From assembly GCA_015680685.1 (NCBI GenBank), contig MNCI01021441.1:6905-35666 (forward strand): DNA of 28,762 bases. The letters are read 5' to 3'. Each line of letters opens with the position of its first letter. The stretch's first letter is position 1. This DNA comes from Gnetum montanum. Lineage: Eukaryota > Streptophyta > Gnetopsida > Gnetales > Gnetaceae. The notes beneath the pieces were generated by a model. It was not told the DNA's origin. It saw only the letters and a program-made list of their open reading frames with translations, and searched no databases. The position numbers and the translations under genes were made by a program. Positions 9,230-19,074 of the stretch are shown here, piece by piece.

Positions 9230-10067
9230 GATTTTAATTCACTACATTGATGCAAGAGCATTGATGCATGCCTTGCTTTGTTAACGCATCAATGTTGATG
9301 CAAGCATAATAAAATCCTATATAAATACAAACATTCACTACATTTATGCTATCATTCAATCAATAGCATAGTAATTTCTATTAGTTTGTTTCCATGAAAG
9401 TTAATGTTAGTGACAAAGTGCATCCAGCATGAATCAAGTGAATTGTACAACATGTTTTTTAAGTGATCATGAGACTGAACACATTTTCATGGTAAAAATA
9501 AAATCAAGATCCATATCCCTTATTACAGTACTTGGCTTAGCATTCAAATTTTTTTAATTATAATAAACTTTAATTATTTCCTTAATTTTAAGCATTTATT
9601 TAATTATTTTATTTTCATTGTACTTAGCCAAATCACATGGGTATAACTAAATTTGAGCATAAAAGTATTGACATTTGGTAATCTTGATAGTGTACCATTT
9701 GGTATGCATAGTAGTGAATGCTTGGTAATTTAACAATGTTGATATATATTTATGACGTATAAAGCAAGTTGGGAATGAATTCTATATTTCTAGACTAGAC
9801 TAGATTTATTTCCTACACTTAGATGAATTACTTTAAAATTTTATTATTTTAATAAGAATTATTTAATCATATGTCTCAATCAAACCTAATNGACCTAATC
9901 ATAGAAGTTAACTCTACAAAAGTATGATTAAGAAGATAGCGACTAACGATCTAGCATTTAGCTATATACACAACAAAACTAGTTTTAGTCCATAGAATTC
10001 AACCAGATTGTACATGAACACTTGTAATCTATATGGTTGGGTGTAGGGTCTACTTTACCTCTCATCA
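9230..10067 (+). mobile_element. LTR of family L, copy 1
   Basis: Related by eye to the 5' LTR of the plus-strand Ty3 element (22451-23330). Shared order: TATATAAATA box (9318-9327), CACTACATTTATGCTA, CTATTAGTTTGTTTCCATGA, a TTTGGTATGCATAGTAGTGA/TGGTAATTT phrase, then ACTAGTTTTAG...CATAGAATTCAACCA and the terminal ATATGGTTGGGTGTAGGGT...CTCATCA ending at 10067. The following ATATGCCACAATGATC may be a decayed PBS. The left boundary is uncertain. An N sits at 9891 between two ACCTAAT repeats. Confidence 0.7.
9287..9327 (+). promoter_or_regulatory. Family-L promoter region: palindrome and TATA box
   Basis: GCATCAATGTTGATGC (9287-9302) is a near-perfect palindrome with 7-bp arms, preceded by two CATTGATGCA phrases. 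It ends 15 bp before TATATAAATA (9318-9327). The other family-L copies have TATAAAT at 10269, TATAAATA at 21867 and TCTAAATA at 22623. Confidence 0.5.
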
Positions 10068-10189
10068 ATATGCCACAATGATCAAAATTTTACCAAAAAA
10101 AAAGAATTTAGCAAAAGCACCTTCGAGCATTAAAGTTCCATAAAGCATACCTATAACAAAAATGGGTGATACCTAACTAAGTACTCTTA
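10068..10189. other. Spacer between family-L LTRs
   Basis: Starts with a PBS-like string and an A9 run. It may be a scrap of internal sequence left by deletion between two LTR-bearing insertions, or the U3 of copy 2. Nothing coding. Confidence 0.3.
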
Positions 10190-10986
10190 TTCCTATAGTA
10201 AATATTAGAGCCCATCAACTACTTTAATATGATATTATAGATGCAATGTATTTGAGGTAGGTAAAGTCTATAAATTTCATCCACCTACCACATTAAATGC
10301 ACCACTTGATCATTAACATAGCAAATCTTTTACAGTTTGTTTCCATAAAAGCTAGAATAGTTAGTGAGTGCCTAGATAGAATCTTATTCGAGTAATCTTG
10401 TACCTAGATATAATTCATGACAATAATAATATCAAGATTAATTCACCTTCATGGCTGCACTTTAACTTATATTTAAATTTACTTTTAATGTAATTTATCT
10501 TCTTATGTACATAGCTTAATGTTTACTTTTGCATGCACTTAGTTAATGATTTACTTTTCATTGCACATTAAATATGGTAGAATGAGTGTAACCACTCCAA
10601 GTGTAACATATGTTCGTATGGTAACCCAATAATGTTACCTCTTACTGAGCCTAGCAACACTATTTTTGGTAATCTTAGTAATAAATATATGCTTTCAAGA
10701 ATAGAATAGAATTTCCTTGTCACACTTAGATTACAATAGATTATATTTTTTAATTTTAATATTTTAACAATATTTTCATCATGGCCCATTAAAATCATCA
10801 ATCATGTGCCTTAGTTATACTTAACTGTATGTACCAAGGACCACAAAAGTATGACTAGAAAGATAACTAGTGATCACACTTAACAATCTAGATACCTCAC
10901 TAGTCCATTCCACAAAATATGATTGGGTCATGCTTGAACCCTTATGATTTATGTGGCTAGATGTAGGGAACAATTTTCCCTCATCA
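10190..10986 (+). mobile_element. LTR of family L, copy 2, abutting the copia LTR
   Basis: Carries the family-L order: CTATAAATTTCATCCACCTACC (TATA at 10269-10275), CAGTTTGTTTCCATAAAAGC, TTATTCGAGTAATCTTGTACC, TAGCTTAATGTTTACTTTTG, TGGTAATCTTAGTA, TAGTTATACTTAACTG, and a terminal TATGTGGCTAGATGTAGGG...CTCATCA ending at 10986. Immediately after it the copia 3' LTR begins, missing about 170 bp compared with its partner. So this LTR either inserted into, or was joined by deletion to, the copia element. Confidence 0.7.
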
Positions 10987-11920
10987 ACAACCAACAATGA
11001 AAGATTCTTTCTAATGGACCAACAATCTTTACAAAGTTTGAGGTCCGCAAGGAGTGTTTTCTTGCAAGAAACACACTCAACCCTACAAGGTCCCAACAAG
11101 CTCAAAAGGATGCATTCCCACAAGAAGCACATGAAACCCATAGGGCTTACAAAAGAAGAAATAGAATCAAGGACAAAATTTAACTACACCTTACAAATTC
11201 CTTGCTTTCAAGTTCTCATAATACAAAATACAACTCACAAAAGATGTAGAAATGAAGAACAAAATAATTCACAAGATGTAATCAATATAGGAGTGATTTC
11301 ATGAATTGTGCTTCCTCTTTTTAGCAAAGATACATTCCTTTTATAACCTCTATTCTTTTCAAATATCATTGGAAATTGTGCAATGGCTAGGAAATGGCTA
11401 TTTAGAACATCTTATTCAAACTTGGAATGTTTTTTTTTTTAATTTATCCTCTTGCAAGTGGACGTCCCAACTGGGATGTCTTAAGTGCAATTAGGACGTT
11501 TGTTGTTTTTGTGGAATGTCTAACCTAACATTGAGCTTCTCCTTAGAACATCTATTATACATCTAGGACATCTTAATAGATACTAAAACATCTTCTTTTG
11601 TCTTCTAGGCTTCAAAAATCTTGTATTCTCAATTGATATTTGGGTAATGCACTTCTCATCTTAATCTTTTCAACTTTCTCTTGTCTAGATCCTTTCTTAA
11701 CCACATCTAGGTTATTATCCCAATCATCATGTCCTACAAGATATCATAAGCACATTTTCTGGATACTCCATTTCCCAAGATTTTAACACACCAAAAGATC
11801 AATAATCTTATGCTTTTTTTTTATGTCCAAAAACTTGAGAAAATTGGTTAACATAGGATATCATAATATAATAATAATACTTCCTCTTTGGGAATCATCA
11901 AAAAGAAGTTTTGTTGGGAA
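10987..11920 (-). repeat. Copia 3' LTR (outer end missing)
   Basis: Matches the right LTR over most of its length, for example AAAAGGATG(C/T)..TCCCA..AAGAAGCACAT near 11106, CAAAATACAACTCACAAAAG near 11223, and AACCACATCTAGGTT near 11699. TATAAAAGG on the minus strand at 11337-11345 is the promoter site. The outer end corresponding to 16068-16240 is absent. Confidence 0.85.
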
Positions 11921-11921
11921 A

Positions 11922-11930
11922 CTCCCCCTA
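11922..11930 (-). promoter_or_regulatory. Polypurine tract TAGGGGGAG
   Basis: On the minus strand TAGGGGGAG lies directly before the 3' LTR. Copia elements of plants typically have GGGGGAG there to prime plus-strand DNA synthesis. Confidence 0.65.
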
Positions 11931-12002
11931 TATATGAACTCTCCTTAAATATTTATATTTTTTTCAGTAATTTTTTTAATTAATTTCTTACCTAATAGGA
12001 TA

Positions 12003-12757
12003 GGGTCCTATCCCCATGTCTTTCCAAAGAGTAGTAAGTCTTCTTTCATCAAGAGGCTTGGTGAAGGCATCAACAAGTTGATTAGTTGTCCCAAAAAATT
12101 CTAACTTAATGTGCTATAGTTGAGTATGTTCTCTAAAAAAGTGATGCCGAATTTCAATATGATTTTATGAGAATGTTGAACAGGATTCTTCATCATATTG
12201 ATAGCACTACTATTGTCACAAAAGATAGGGGTATAATTTGATTAGATCCCTAGATCCTTAAGAGTTTCCTTCATCCATAGAATTTCTACATAACAACTCC
12301 CAACTAAAATATATTTTTCTTCTGCCATATAAAGTGTTGTAGATGTTTTCTTCTTTGTTTCCCAAGAAATGAGACTTTAACCTAGCAAGAAATAATTTTC
12401 ACTTATGCTTTTATGATCATCTATACAACTTGCCCAATCTGCATCACAATACCTGGCAAGTTCAAGTGTGAATTCCTTTGAGTACCAAAGTCCCTAGTCA
12501 ATAGTATCTTTTAAATAATGAAAAATCCTTTTAATAGCTTTTAAATATGATTCTTTTGGATTAGTTTGATGCCTAGCACATATTTGAACTCTTAAAGCTA
12601 TATCAGGCCTACTACTAGCTAGGTAAAGTAAGATACCAATCATACCTCTATAGATCCTATAATCAATAAATTTTCCTTGATCATCTTTGATGAGCTTGAA
12701 GTTTGTAGCCATTGGTGTTGTCTTTACCTTTACATATGCTAAGTTGAATTTATTCAA
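12003..12757 (-). pseudogene. pol: Copia RNase H and pol C-terminus, broken
   Basis: RNase H removes the RNA strand of the RNA:DNA copy. The frame at 12494-12757 reads through the RT tail (MIGILLYLASSRPDIAL, NPKESYLKAIKRIFHYLK), a signature of plant copia. Further left, RNase H pieces are readable in shifting frames: a YCDADWAS-like segment near 12440, DDHKS, SWETKKK, and the end of pol (FTKPLDE, then GIGPYPIR near 12003-12020). Several stops and frame changes exist. It is contiguous with RT on its right and with the PPT on its left. Confidence 0.85.
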
Positions 12758-12789
12758 AAAATCTTTTATGTATTTAGTTTGACAAATGA

Positions 12790-13560
12790 AGGTTCCATCT
12801 TTTGTTTAATTGACTTGAAATCCAAGAAAGTTGTTGAGTTTTTCCATCATGCTCATTTCAAACTCTATTAGCATAAGATTTGAAAAATTCTTGCATAAAA
12901 TCTTATTAGTAGCTCCAAGTATATTATCAACAACATAAATTTGCACAATAATTAAATCTTTACTTTCTTATGTAAGAAATGAAGTAACATCATTTCTACT
13001 TTTTTTGAAACCATTTGACATGAGATGGTGTGAGAGCCTATCATACCAAGCTCTTGGGGCTTCTTTGAGTCCATAGAGAGAGCTTTTTCAAATTGAAAAC
13101 ATAGCTTGGATGAATGGGATCTACAAATTCTTAAGGTTTCTCAACATAAACTTCCTCTTAAATATTCTTGTTCAAAAAGGCACTCTTCACATCCATTTGA
13201 TACAACTTGATGTTTTTAATGCATACATAGACTAAAAGAAGTTTGATTGATTCAAGTCTAGCCATAGGAGCAAACATTTTATCAATATCAATTCCCTATT
13301 GCTGATTATATCCTTTGGTAACTAATCTAGATTTTTCTTAATAATGTTGTCATTTTCATTTTTTTTTTCCTAAAAATCCATCTTGTTCCAACAATCTATT
13401 TATGATCAAATTTAGGAGTTAATTCCCACACATCATTTCTAGTAAATTGATTCAATTCCTCCTACATGATAGACTTTCACCCTTCCTCTATTATTGTCTC
13501 TTTAAAATTTTTGGGCTCAAGTTGTGAAAGATAGGCAATATATACACAAGTTTCTTTTCT
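12790..13560 (-). pseudogene. pol: Copia reverse transcriptase, active site mutated
   Basis: Reads in order, across frame changes: EELNQFTRNDVWELTP (13420-13460), GTRWIF, RLVTKGYNQ and GIDIDKMFAPMARLES (13260-13330), LYQMDVKSAFLN (13180-13225, first catalytic Asp kept), EEVYVEKP, then the catalytic box at 12923-12937. The box reads YVVDN where copia RT has YVDDI, so the first of the paired Asp is Val. An invariant Gln in the MQEEL motif is a TAG stop (13462-13464). The enzyme copied element RNA into DNA; this copy is dead. The domain is preceded on the right by a readable linker (13570-13900) with YSTISRAYKVLNKRTNTMEE at its start. Confidence 0.9.
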
Positions 13561-13569
13561 TTGGCTCCT

Positions 13570-13930
13570 AATTTAGATTCCATCTTTCACTTGTCCACTA
13601 ACATCATTAAGTGAATGTGATCTATGAAGTCTAAGCATTTTAGGCTAACTTGGTGAAGCATCCTCATGCTCACTTTCCATTTTAGAATCTTTATCATTTT
13701 TTATTTGGGAAGTGATAGATATCTTTTGGATAGGAACTTCTTCATCATCATATTATGAGGTAGAACCATTACTATCATCTATTTTAACATTAGTAGTTTC
13801 CTCCATAGTATTGGTTCTTTTATTTAATACCTTGTAAGCTCTACTAATAGTTGAATATCCTAGAAAAAATTCCTCATTTTTTTGGGATCAAATTTTCTCA
13901 AAACATATTTGTCATTTCAAATATAGAATT
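13570..13930 (-). pseudogene. pol: Copia IN-RT linker, broken
   Basis: The low-conservation linker between integrase and RT can still be read on the minus strand: an IN-tail part (GYSTISRAYKVLN near 13860), an acidic Ser/Asp-rich stretch, and RLHRSHSLNDVSGQVKDGI with following RSQR near 13570-13640. Stops interrupt it. No catalytic role is known for this part. Confidence 0.6.
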
Positions 13931-13934
13931 TTGA

Positions 13935-14480
13935 TCAAAAAACATGAAAATAAACAATAGATGGCTTTTTACCAATCCACAATTCATAAGGAGTTTTAAT
14001 AGTGAACCTTCTTACTAAAACTATGTTGGAGACATAGCATGCAATGTTGATTTCTTTAGTCAAAAAGTGATCAGGAATGTTTTTGTCATTTAGAATTTTT
14101 CTCCCCATTACATTCAAGATCCTACTTTTTTTCTTTCTACAACACCATTTTTTAAAGAGTCCTAGGGGTGGAAAATTAATGTAGAATGTCATTCATCTAA
14201 CAATATTGCTCAAATTTGGCATTTTTGAACTCTTCCCCATTGTCACTTTTGATAACTTTGATACCATAGCCCTTTTCATTTTGTATCTAATTACAAATCC
14301 TCATAAAATTATCAAAGAATTCATCCTTATGATATAATAAGGCAATCCAAGTAAAACAAGAGAAATCATCAATAATAGTTAAAAAGTACCTTTTCTTTCC
14401 CAAAATAAGAGTTTGAGAGGAACCAACCAAGTCTATGTGAAGTAATTCTAAAGGATAAGAGGTAAGATGCAATTTTCCTT
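13935..14480 (-). pseudogene. pol: Copia integrase core, broken
   Basis: Integrase joins element DNA to the host chromosome using a D-D-E triad. On the minus strand, 14287-14472 reads PLELLHIDLVGSSQT (first Asp) and YFLTIIDDFSCFTW. Near 14245-14270 is IKSDNGEEFKN (second Asp). The Glu is kept in GVVERK near 14132-14148. A one-base slip in the A7 tract just after it shifts the frame; the frame then continues at 13935-14130 with LNDKNIPDHFLTKEIN, ACYVSNIVLVRR and TPYELWIGKKP. So all three catalytic residues can be seen but never in one frame. Confidence 0.9.
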
Positions 14481-14499
14481 ACCAAATCTTACCCTAGTT

Positions 14500-15030
14500 T
14501 ACTTTTCTTTCTAACAAGCTTGACAAGTGTTCAAAGAAAAATCCTTGAGTTTGGATAATCTTCAAACCATATCTTTCAAAACAAGGATATGAAAAATGTC
14601 TTTATTGATGTGACCTAGTTTCCTATGCCACATATGAACATCATTTGTATTACTAATTAAGCACTTGGATTCAAGATCAGGGTTACCTCCAAGACAATAG
14701 TATAAACATTAGCTTTTCTATTTCCTTCTATAACAACAAATCTAGATAGTATGTCTCTTACTTTACAAGTATCTTTAGAGAAGATGACATCAAATTTTGA
14801 ATCAAAACGTTGACTAACATTAAGAAGATTATGTTTAAAACCTTTTAAAAAAAATACTTAATTAATAGTAGGTTGACCCTTACCTGTAATGGTACCAATA
14901 CCTTTTATTTTAGCTTCTGTGTCATCTCCAAAGGTGACAATTCCATAATTTTTTTCTAAAAAGTGTACAAACTAATTTTTTCCACCTATCATATGCCTTG
15001 AATAACCATTGTTTGATGTACCATGTAGTT
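14500..15030 (-). pseudogene. pol: Copia protease and GAG-pre-integrase domain, broken
   Basis: The aspartic protease cleaves the polyprotein. The region where copia has D-S/N-G-C-S-xHMTG reads NNGYSRHMIGG (15000-15016), so the catalytic Asp is Asn and the following Cys is Tyr, both G-to-A type changes. Downstream TFGDDTEAKIKGIGTI and FKHNLLNVSQRF are readable. The GAG-pre-IN zinc-binding segment keeps its His/Cys pairs: MWHRKLGHINK near 14610-14640 and SLNTCQAC near 14512-14535. Stops occur between. It lies between gag and integrase as in other Ty1/copia elements. Confidence 0.8.
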
Positions 15031-15146
15031 ATTTTAACAATAAAGAGTGCAAATTATGTAATTATTATTTATTTATAACTCTTTTCTTTTTGCCTCCAAA
15101 CTTTCTTTTCCTACAATATACCTTTTCTAGGCTATTTTGAAAAAGA

Positions 15147-16010
15147 CTAAGTGTAGTATTTTAACCATAAATAACAGAAAGCCTGAATATGTCCAATTTC
15201 TCCACAATAGAAATAAATCATGTTCTTAAATTTATCTAAATTATCAAACCTAGGAGAATATTTCTTTAAATTCACAAGACTTGATGATGATGCTTTGATG
15301 TGAGGATATCTTTGATCTTGATCTTTCTCTTTAATTTGAATGTGTGCTTCAAAGTTGAGCTTTTCATCTTATAATTTCTTGTTATTCTCCTCAACAACAC
15401 TTTTTAATTTTTGAACCTCAACCATTAGGTCTGAGTTTTCTTTCTTAAGATATAAACAATCACAATTACGTGCTGCTATTTTTATTTTCTTATCATGCAA
15501 AATCTCTTTCATTTTGAAGCATAAATTTTGAAAGGAAATAATCTCATTACAAAGTAACTCGTACCTTTCTTCCAAAGTAATCTCATCTTCTTCAACTTCA
15601 CCATAAGATTTTGTGTCATTAATGGATTCTTGATTTCCCAAAGAAAGACATAAATGATGAGAGTCTTCAAATGCATAGTCTTTAGATGCATAGCTAGTTT
15701 TTTCTTTATCACCCCATCTTGTATTGATTTTGGTAGTTCTTATTTCTTTACTAAACTCTTCTTCATGCAACCTACAAGTACAAGAACTTTTGGAGGTCAT
15801 ATGGCCTCTTCCATTGCATATCCAACATTGCATAGAGAAATTATTATAATTAGAAATGTTACATTACTTAACTCTTACCTTACCTTTATGGTAGATGAAC
15901 TGAATGCAACTCCCCAAGATGAATCTAGTGAATCTTAGAAATCTATCTTTACAATCTATGAAGTTGAACCCATCTAACATTGGTGGCTTGATAAAATAAT
16001 CTCCCTTCAT
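15147..16010 (-). pseudogene. gag: Copia gag, internally deleted, one frame with two stops
   Basis: From ATG at 16010 to a stop at 15147 the minus strand stays in one frame for 288 codons, broken only by TAA at 15864-15866 and one stop at about 15366. The N-terminus has KGDYFIKPPMLDGFN, which resembles the start of copia gag. The bulk of the usual gag core (roughly 200 residues) is then missing, and the frame jumps almost at once to a first knuckle CWICNGRGHMTSKSSC (spacing after His longer than the CX2CX4HX4C norm). A charged, likely coiled-coil region follows (15369-15600), then a second knuckle YFYCGEIGHIQAFC at about 15185-15215, whose first Cys is Tyr. Non-functional, but the frame is better kept than pol. 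Confidence 0.8.
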
Positions 16011-16052
16011 AGTTCATTCCTGACTTGCTACACTCAAAAAATGGGAGTACTT

Positions 16053-16065
16053 GTCTTTGATACCA
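16053..16065 (-). promoter_or_regulatory. Primer-binding site, initiator tRNA-Met type
   Basis: Minus-strand TGGTATCAAAGAC is close to the plant PBS TGGTATCAGAGC and lies 2-3 bases inside the 5' LTR. Confidence 0.85.
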
Positions 16066-16067
16066 CT

Positions 16068-17080
16068 TGAGAACTAAGAACTTAGAAAAAGGGTTGGATA
16101 AGTTCCCCAAATCGAACTACCAAGATAACCAAATACTACACTTAAATTTCCATGATTTCCCAACTTGGATACTTCCATAATCAGAGGGTAGAATCCTTGC
16201 ATGCCTTCAAACTTTGTTTCTTCAAAAATATGATTTAAAGGGCACCACAACCGTTATAAAGTTTAAACTCCATAAGGAATGTTTTCTATAAGGAAGCACA
16301 CTTAATCCTCCAAGATCTCAACAAGTGCAAAAGGATGTCTTCCCATAAGAAGCACATCAACCCCTTAGGGCTTAAAAAGGAAGAAATAGAATTAAGAAGA
16401 GAATGTAACTACACTTTACAAATTCCTTTCTTTGAAGCTCTCATGATACAAAATACAACTCACAAAAGATGTAGAAATGTAGAACAAAAAAATTCACAAG
16501 ATGTAATCAACACAAGAGTGATTGCATGAATAGTATTTGTTCCTTTCCTTTTATAACTTTTCCCTTGTCAAATAACCATTGGAAATCATGCAACGGCTAG
16601 GAAATGGCTAGTGGGGTGTTCCTTTAGAGCTTGGGATGTCTCTCTGAAATTTGGCCTCTTATAGGTGGCATGTCCCATTAGAAATTAGGACGTCTTACTT
16701 GGGACATCCTAGCTAGGATGTCTCAAGTATAATTGGGACATCTAGCTTGAGATTGAGATTTCACCTTGGGACATTAGCTGTGCATCTAAGATGTCTTGGC
16801 AAATACCTCAACATCTTCTTTTGTCTTCTAAGCTTCAAAACTCTTGTATTCTCCATTAATATTTGGGCAATAAAGTTCTCATATTAATCTTCTCAACTTT
16901 CTCTTGTCTCAATTTTTTCTTAACCACATCTAGGTTCTTGTACCAATCATCATGTCCTATAAGATATCACAAGTACATTTTTCACATACTCCATTTTCCA
17001 AGATTTTGACATACCAAAAGGTCAACATAATGTGCTTAAAGGTATCCCTCAATTTATATCTTTTAATGAGGACCTCAACA
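16068..17080 (-). repeat. Copia 5' LTR
   Basis: On the minus strand it would start TGTTGAGGTC (17080) and end CTTAGTTCTCA (16068), about 1.0 kb. TATAAAAGG at 16547-16555 is the likely TATA box. U3 (16630-16800) is rich in GGATGTC/GGACATC motifs. The outer end rests on the TGTTG start and on fading similarity to the 3' LTR. Confidence 0.8.
16547..16555 (-). promoter_or_regulatory. Copia LTR TATA box TATAAAAGG
   Basis: The same 9-mer is kept in the partner LTR at 11337-11345 although the surroundings have diverged. This supports it as the element's promoter. Confidence 0.65.
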
Positions 17081-17590
17081 AATCAAATTGTAGCACATGA
17101 ATGTACATACATACATGAAAGGGAATCATGTAATCTAAATTACATTTTGGATTCCTACTTTAATTTTAAACTACTAACCAGCAATGTCAAACATGATTGT
17201 TTACCTATGAATTAACACATTAAATAAAGAAACATTATAAAAATAATCTTGTCAGGCCATAATATTTAACAATCCCTTCTTTAGAATGATGAAATAAGGT
17301 GGAGTCCCTTCAACTTGAATTATGTTAGCTTCTTGATGAATGAGTCCATCTTGAATGATGATAGCCTCTTTATCATAATATTAGCAAATTTTACATGACT
17401 AGAAATGTGAAACTGAAATTGAAGATTTTATTATATCCATAGACCAAAAATAATCTTTTAGACAAATAGGACATTCATCTCATAAAAAATAAAAATACAT
17501 TTAACAATGTAGCTAAACATCATTGGATACAATAAAAATAGATCATACAAACATTTTTTTACAATTATATCCTTTGAGTATGATGTATAG
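17081..17590. other. AT-rich non-coding stretch
   Basis: I see no coding frame or known element, only an ATGTACATACATACATG microsatellite-like tract near 17101-17117. It separates the copia 5' LTR from the third family-B LTR. Confidence 0.5.
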
Positions 17591-18353
17591 TTATGATGAT
17601 TAAAAACATCATTAGCTGGAACACTGAGAAGTTCGCGAGTGTACCGCCTAACCTCAAATCTATACAAGGGTTGTGCTGGGAAACAAAAATGAGGTACCCT
17701 AAATGGTCTTGTTGATTAGACAGGGACTTGCATGGTGTTAAAATGACTATGTGTGAGAAGGGTTTATTCTTCATTATGCATGGACACTAAGACTAGCTAA
17801 GCTAGAGCGTAGTGGGGTGTCTTGGCCTGAGAATAATGATGTAAACGTGCAAATACATATGAAAAAGTGAGAAAATATAAATGTTACGTTGAATACCAAA
17901 GAGAAGTGCTTGAGAAATGTAACAAAATTTGAGAATAGAAGTGCACCGCCCCAAAAGGGGAAGTATAGCTAATTCCAAAAGTGTCTTAAAAGGTACACAC
18001 TGTACAACAAGAACAATGGGAGTGCAATCACAATCTCGGTGGTGTCAAGCCATGAAGTCTGGCGCTTGCTATGATGAACTATGCCTACTAGGTTGGTCAC
18101 CATGATGTACTGTGTGATGTTCTACAAGGCTGCAACAAGGCTATGGTATAGTGTGTAGTGCAAGGTTGCAATGGGATCATATTGTACCATGTGGTGTAGG
18201 ATTGCCTCTTTGCTAGTGTGGTGTGCTCTAGGTCTCATTCGCCCACGGAGCTAAGTGCCAAGATGCTAAAGTGCCAAATGCCAAAATGAAAGTGCAAACT
18301 ACCCAATCAGTGAAAAATGAAAGCCCACCCCATAAAATGTTGGGGTCCAGGGG

Positions 18354-18403
18354 TATTTATAGGGCTAGCATTAGCCCAAAATGCAAATTGGGTGCCACGT
18401 GGC
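18354..18403 (+). promoter_or_regulatory. Family-B core promoter, copy 3 (TATTTATA + intact G-box)
   Basis: GGGGTATTTATAGGG (TATA-like site 18354-18361) is followed by GCCACGTGGC (18394-18403), a perfect palindrome with the G-box CACGTG. This is the least decayed of the three copies. The G-box lies downstream of the TATA-like site, so probably in the transcribed leader. Confidence 0.55.
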
Positions 18404-18491
18404 AGTGCAATAGGTGGGACCATAAGAAAAATTCAAAAAAATTTCTAAGTATGGAGGTGACTAGAAAATGTTTGAAAATTTTTCTAACTCT

Positions 18492-18925
18492 AGCCACTAC
18501 ACTTGTCCCATGTTACATGTGGGACATAGGATGCTAGCTGCTATGCTCATCCCATGTTACGTGTGGGGCATGGAATGCCCCCTACTACACTCGTCCCATG
18601 TTATGTGTAGGACATAGGATGCCCACTACTACGCTCTTTCCATGTTACGTGTAAGACATGGGATGCCCCCTACTACACTCATCCCATGTTACGTGCAGGA
18701 CACGAGACACCCCCTACTATGCTCATCCCATGTTACATGTGGAACATGGGATGCTAGCTGCTATGCTCATCCAATGTTACGTGCGGGACATGACACGCCC
18801 CCTACTATGCTCATCCCATGTTACATGCAGGACACGAGATGCCCCTACTACGTTCATCATGCTCACTACGTGTAGTACATGAGATGCCCCCTACTACACT
18901 CATCACGTTCACTACACTCTAGGAC
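18492..18925 (+). repeat. 44-bp minisatellite, ~10 units
   Basis: CCCATGTTAC or a one-base variant starts at 18507, 18551, 18595, about 18639, 18683, 18727, 18771 and 18815, exactly 44 bp apart; two worn units follow to about 18925. The unit core is CCCATGTTACGTGTGGGA followed by CATGGG, so each unit can fold with a 7-bp stem (CCCATGT / ACATGGG). The variant GGATGCTAGCTGCTATGCTC occurs after the first and sixth units (220 bp apart), suggesting a five-unit duplication. Confidence 0.95.
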
Positions 18926-19074
18926 ATAGGTACAATTTGGGAAAAATAGGGAGTGTAGCAAAATGCAAATTGTACATTGTGTTGCTAGAGGAACATTGAA
19001 GTTAAGACAAAGACTGATGCTGAGTTCTGGAGGCTTCTGGAGACTATCGGAGGCATTCCTCTAGTGTCAAGCTA

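Larger units (their letters stand above)
10987..17080 (-). mobile_element. Ty1/copia retrotransposon, nearly full length, degenerate
   Basis: Both LTRs, PBS, gag, PR, IN, RT, RNase H and PPT are present in the Ty1 order (IN before RT) on the minus strand, about 6.1 kb. Two gag zinc knuckles, a long coiled-coil-like gag C-terminus and the RT/IN motifs suggest the Tork/SIRE side of copia; this is inference. The left LTR lacks its outer ~170 bp where family-L copy 2 lies. LTRs have diverged strongly, with substitutions and indels by eye, so the insertion is old. Confidence 0.9.

Noticed and set aside
10951-11304. 117-codon ORF, with a partly similar 64-codon ORF at 16335-16529
   Set aside because: The similarity reflects the two copia LTRs; it runs antisense to the element and crosses the family-L junction.
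7601-16065. tRNA genes at the TGGTATCA-like sites
   Set aside because: Only the short 3'-complement segments are present, next to LTR ends; they are primer-binding sites.
17091-17117. Regulatory palindrome around CATGTATGTATGTACATTCATG (as read on the minus strand)
   Set aside because: It is a short ATAC/TGTA microsatellite with imperfect symmetry; nothing else supports function.
18642-18882. Open frames of about 75 codons in two overlapping frames with repeated Cys/His-rich peptides
   Set aside because: They are translations of the 44-bp minisatellite; the frame cycles every three units and the peptides repeat in more than one frame.
18492-18925. CRISPR-like array
   Set aside because: Units are continuous with no unique spacers, and the context is a plant retrotransposon LTR.
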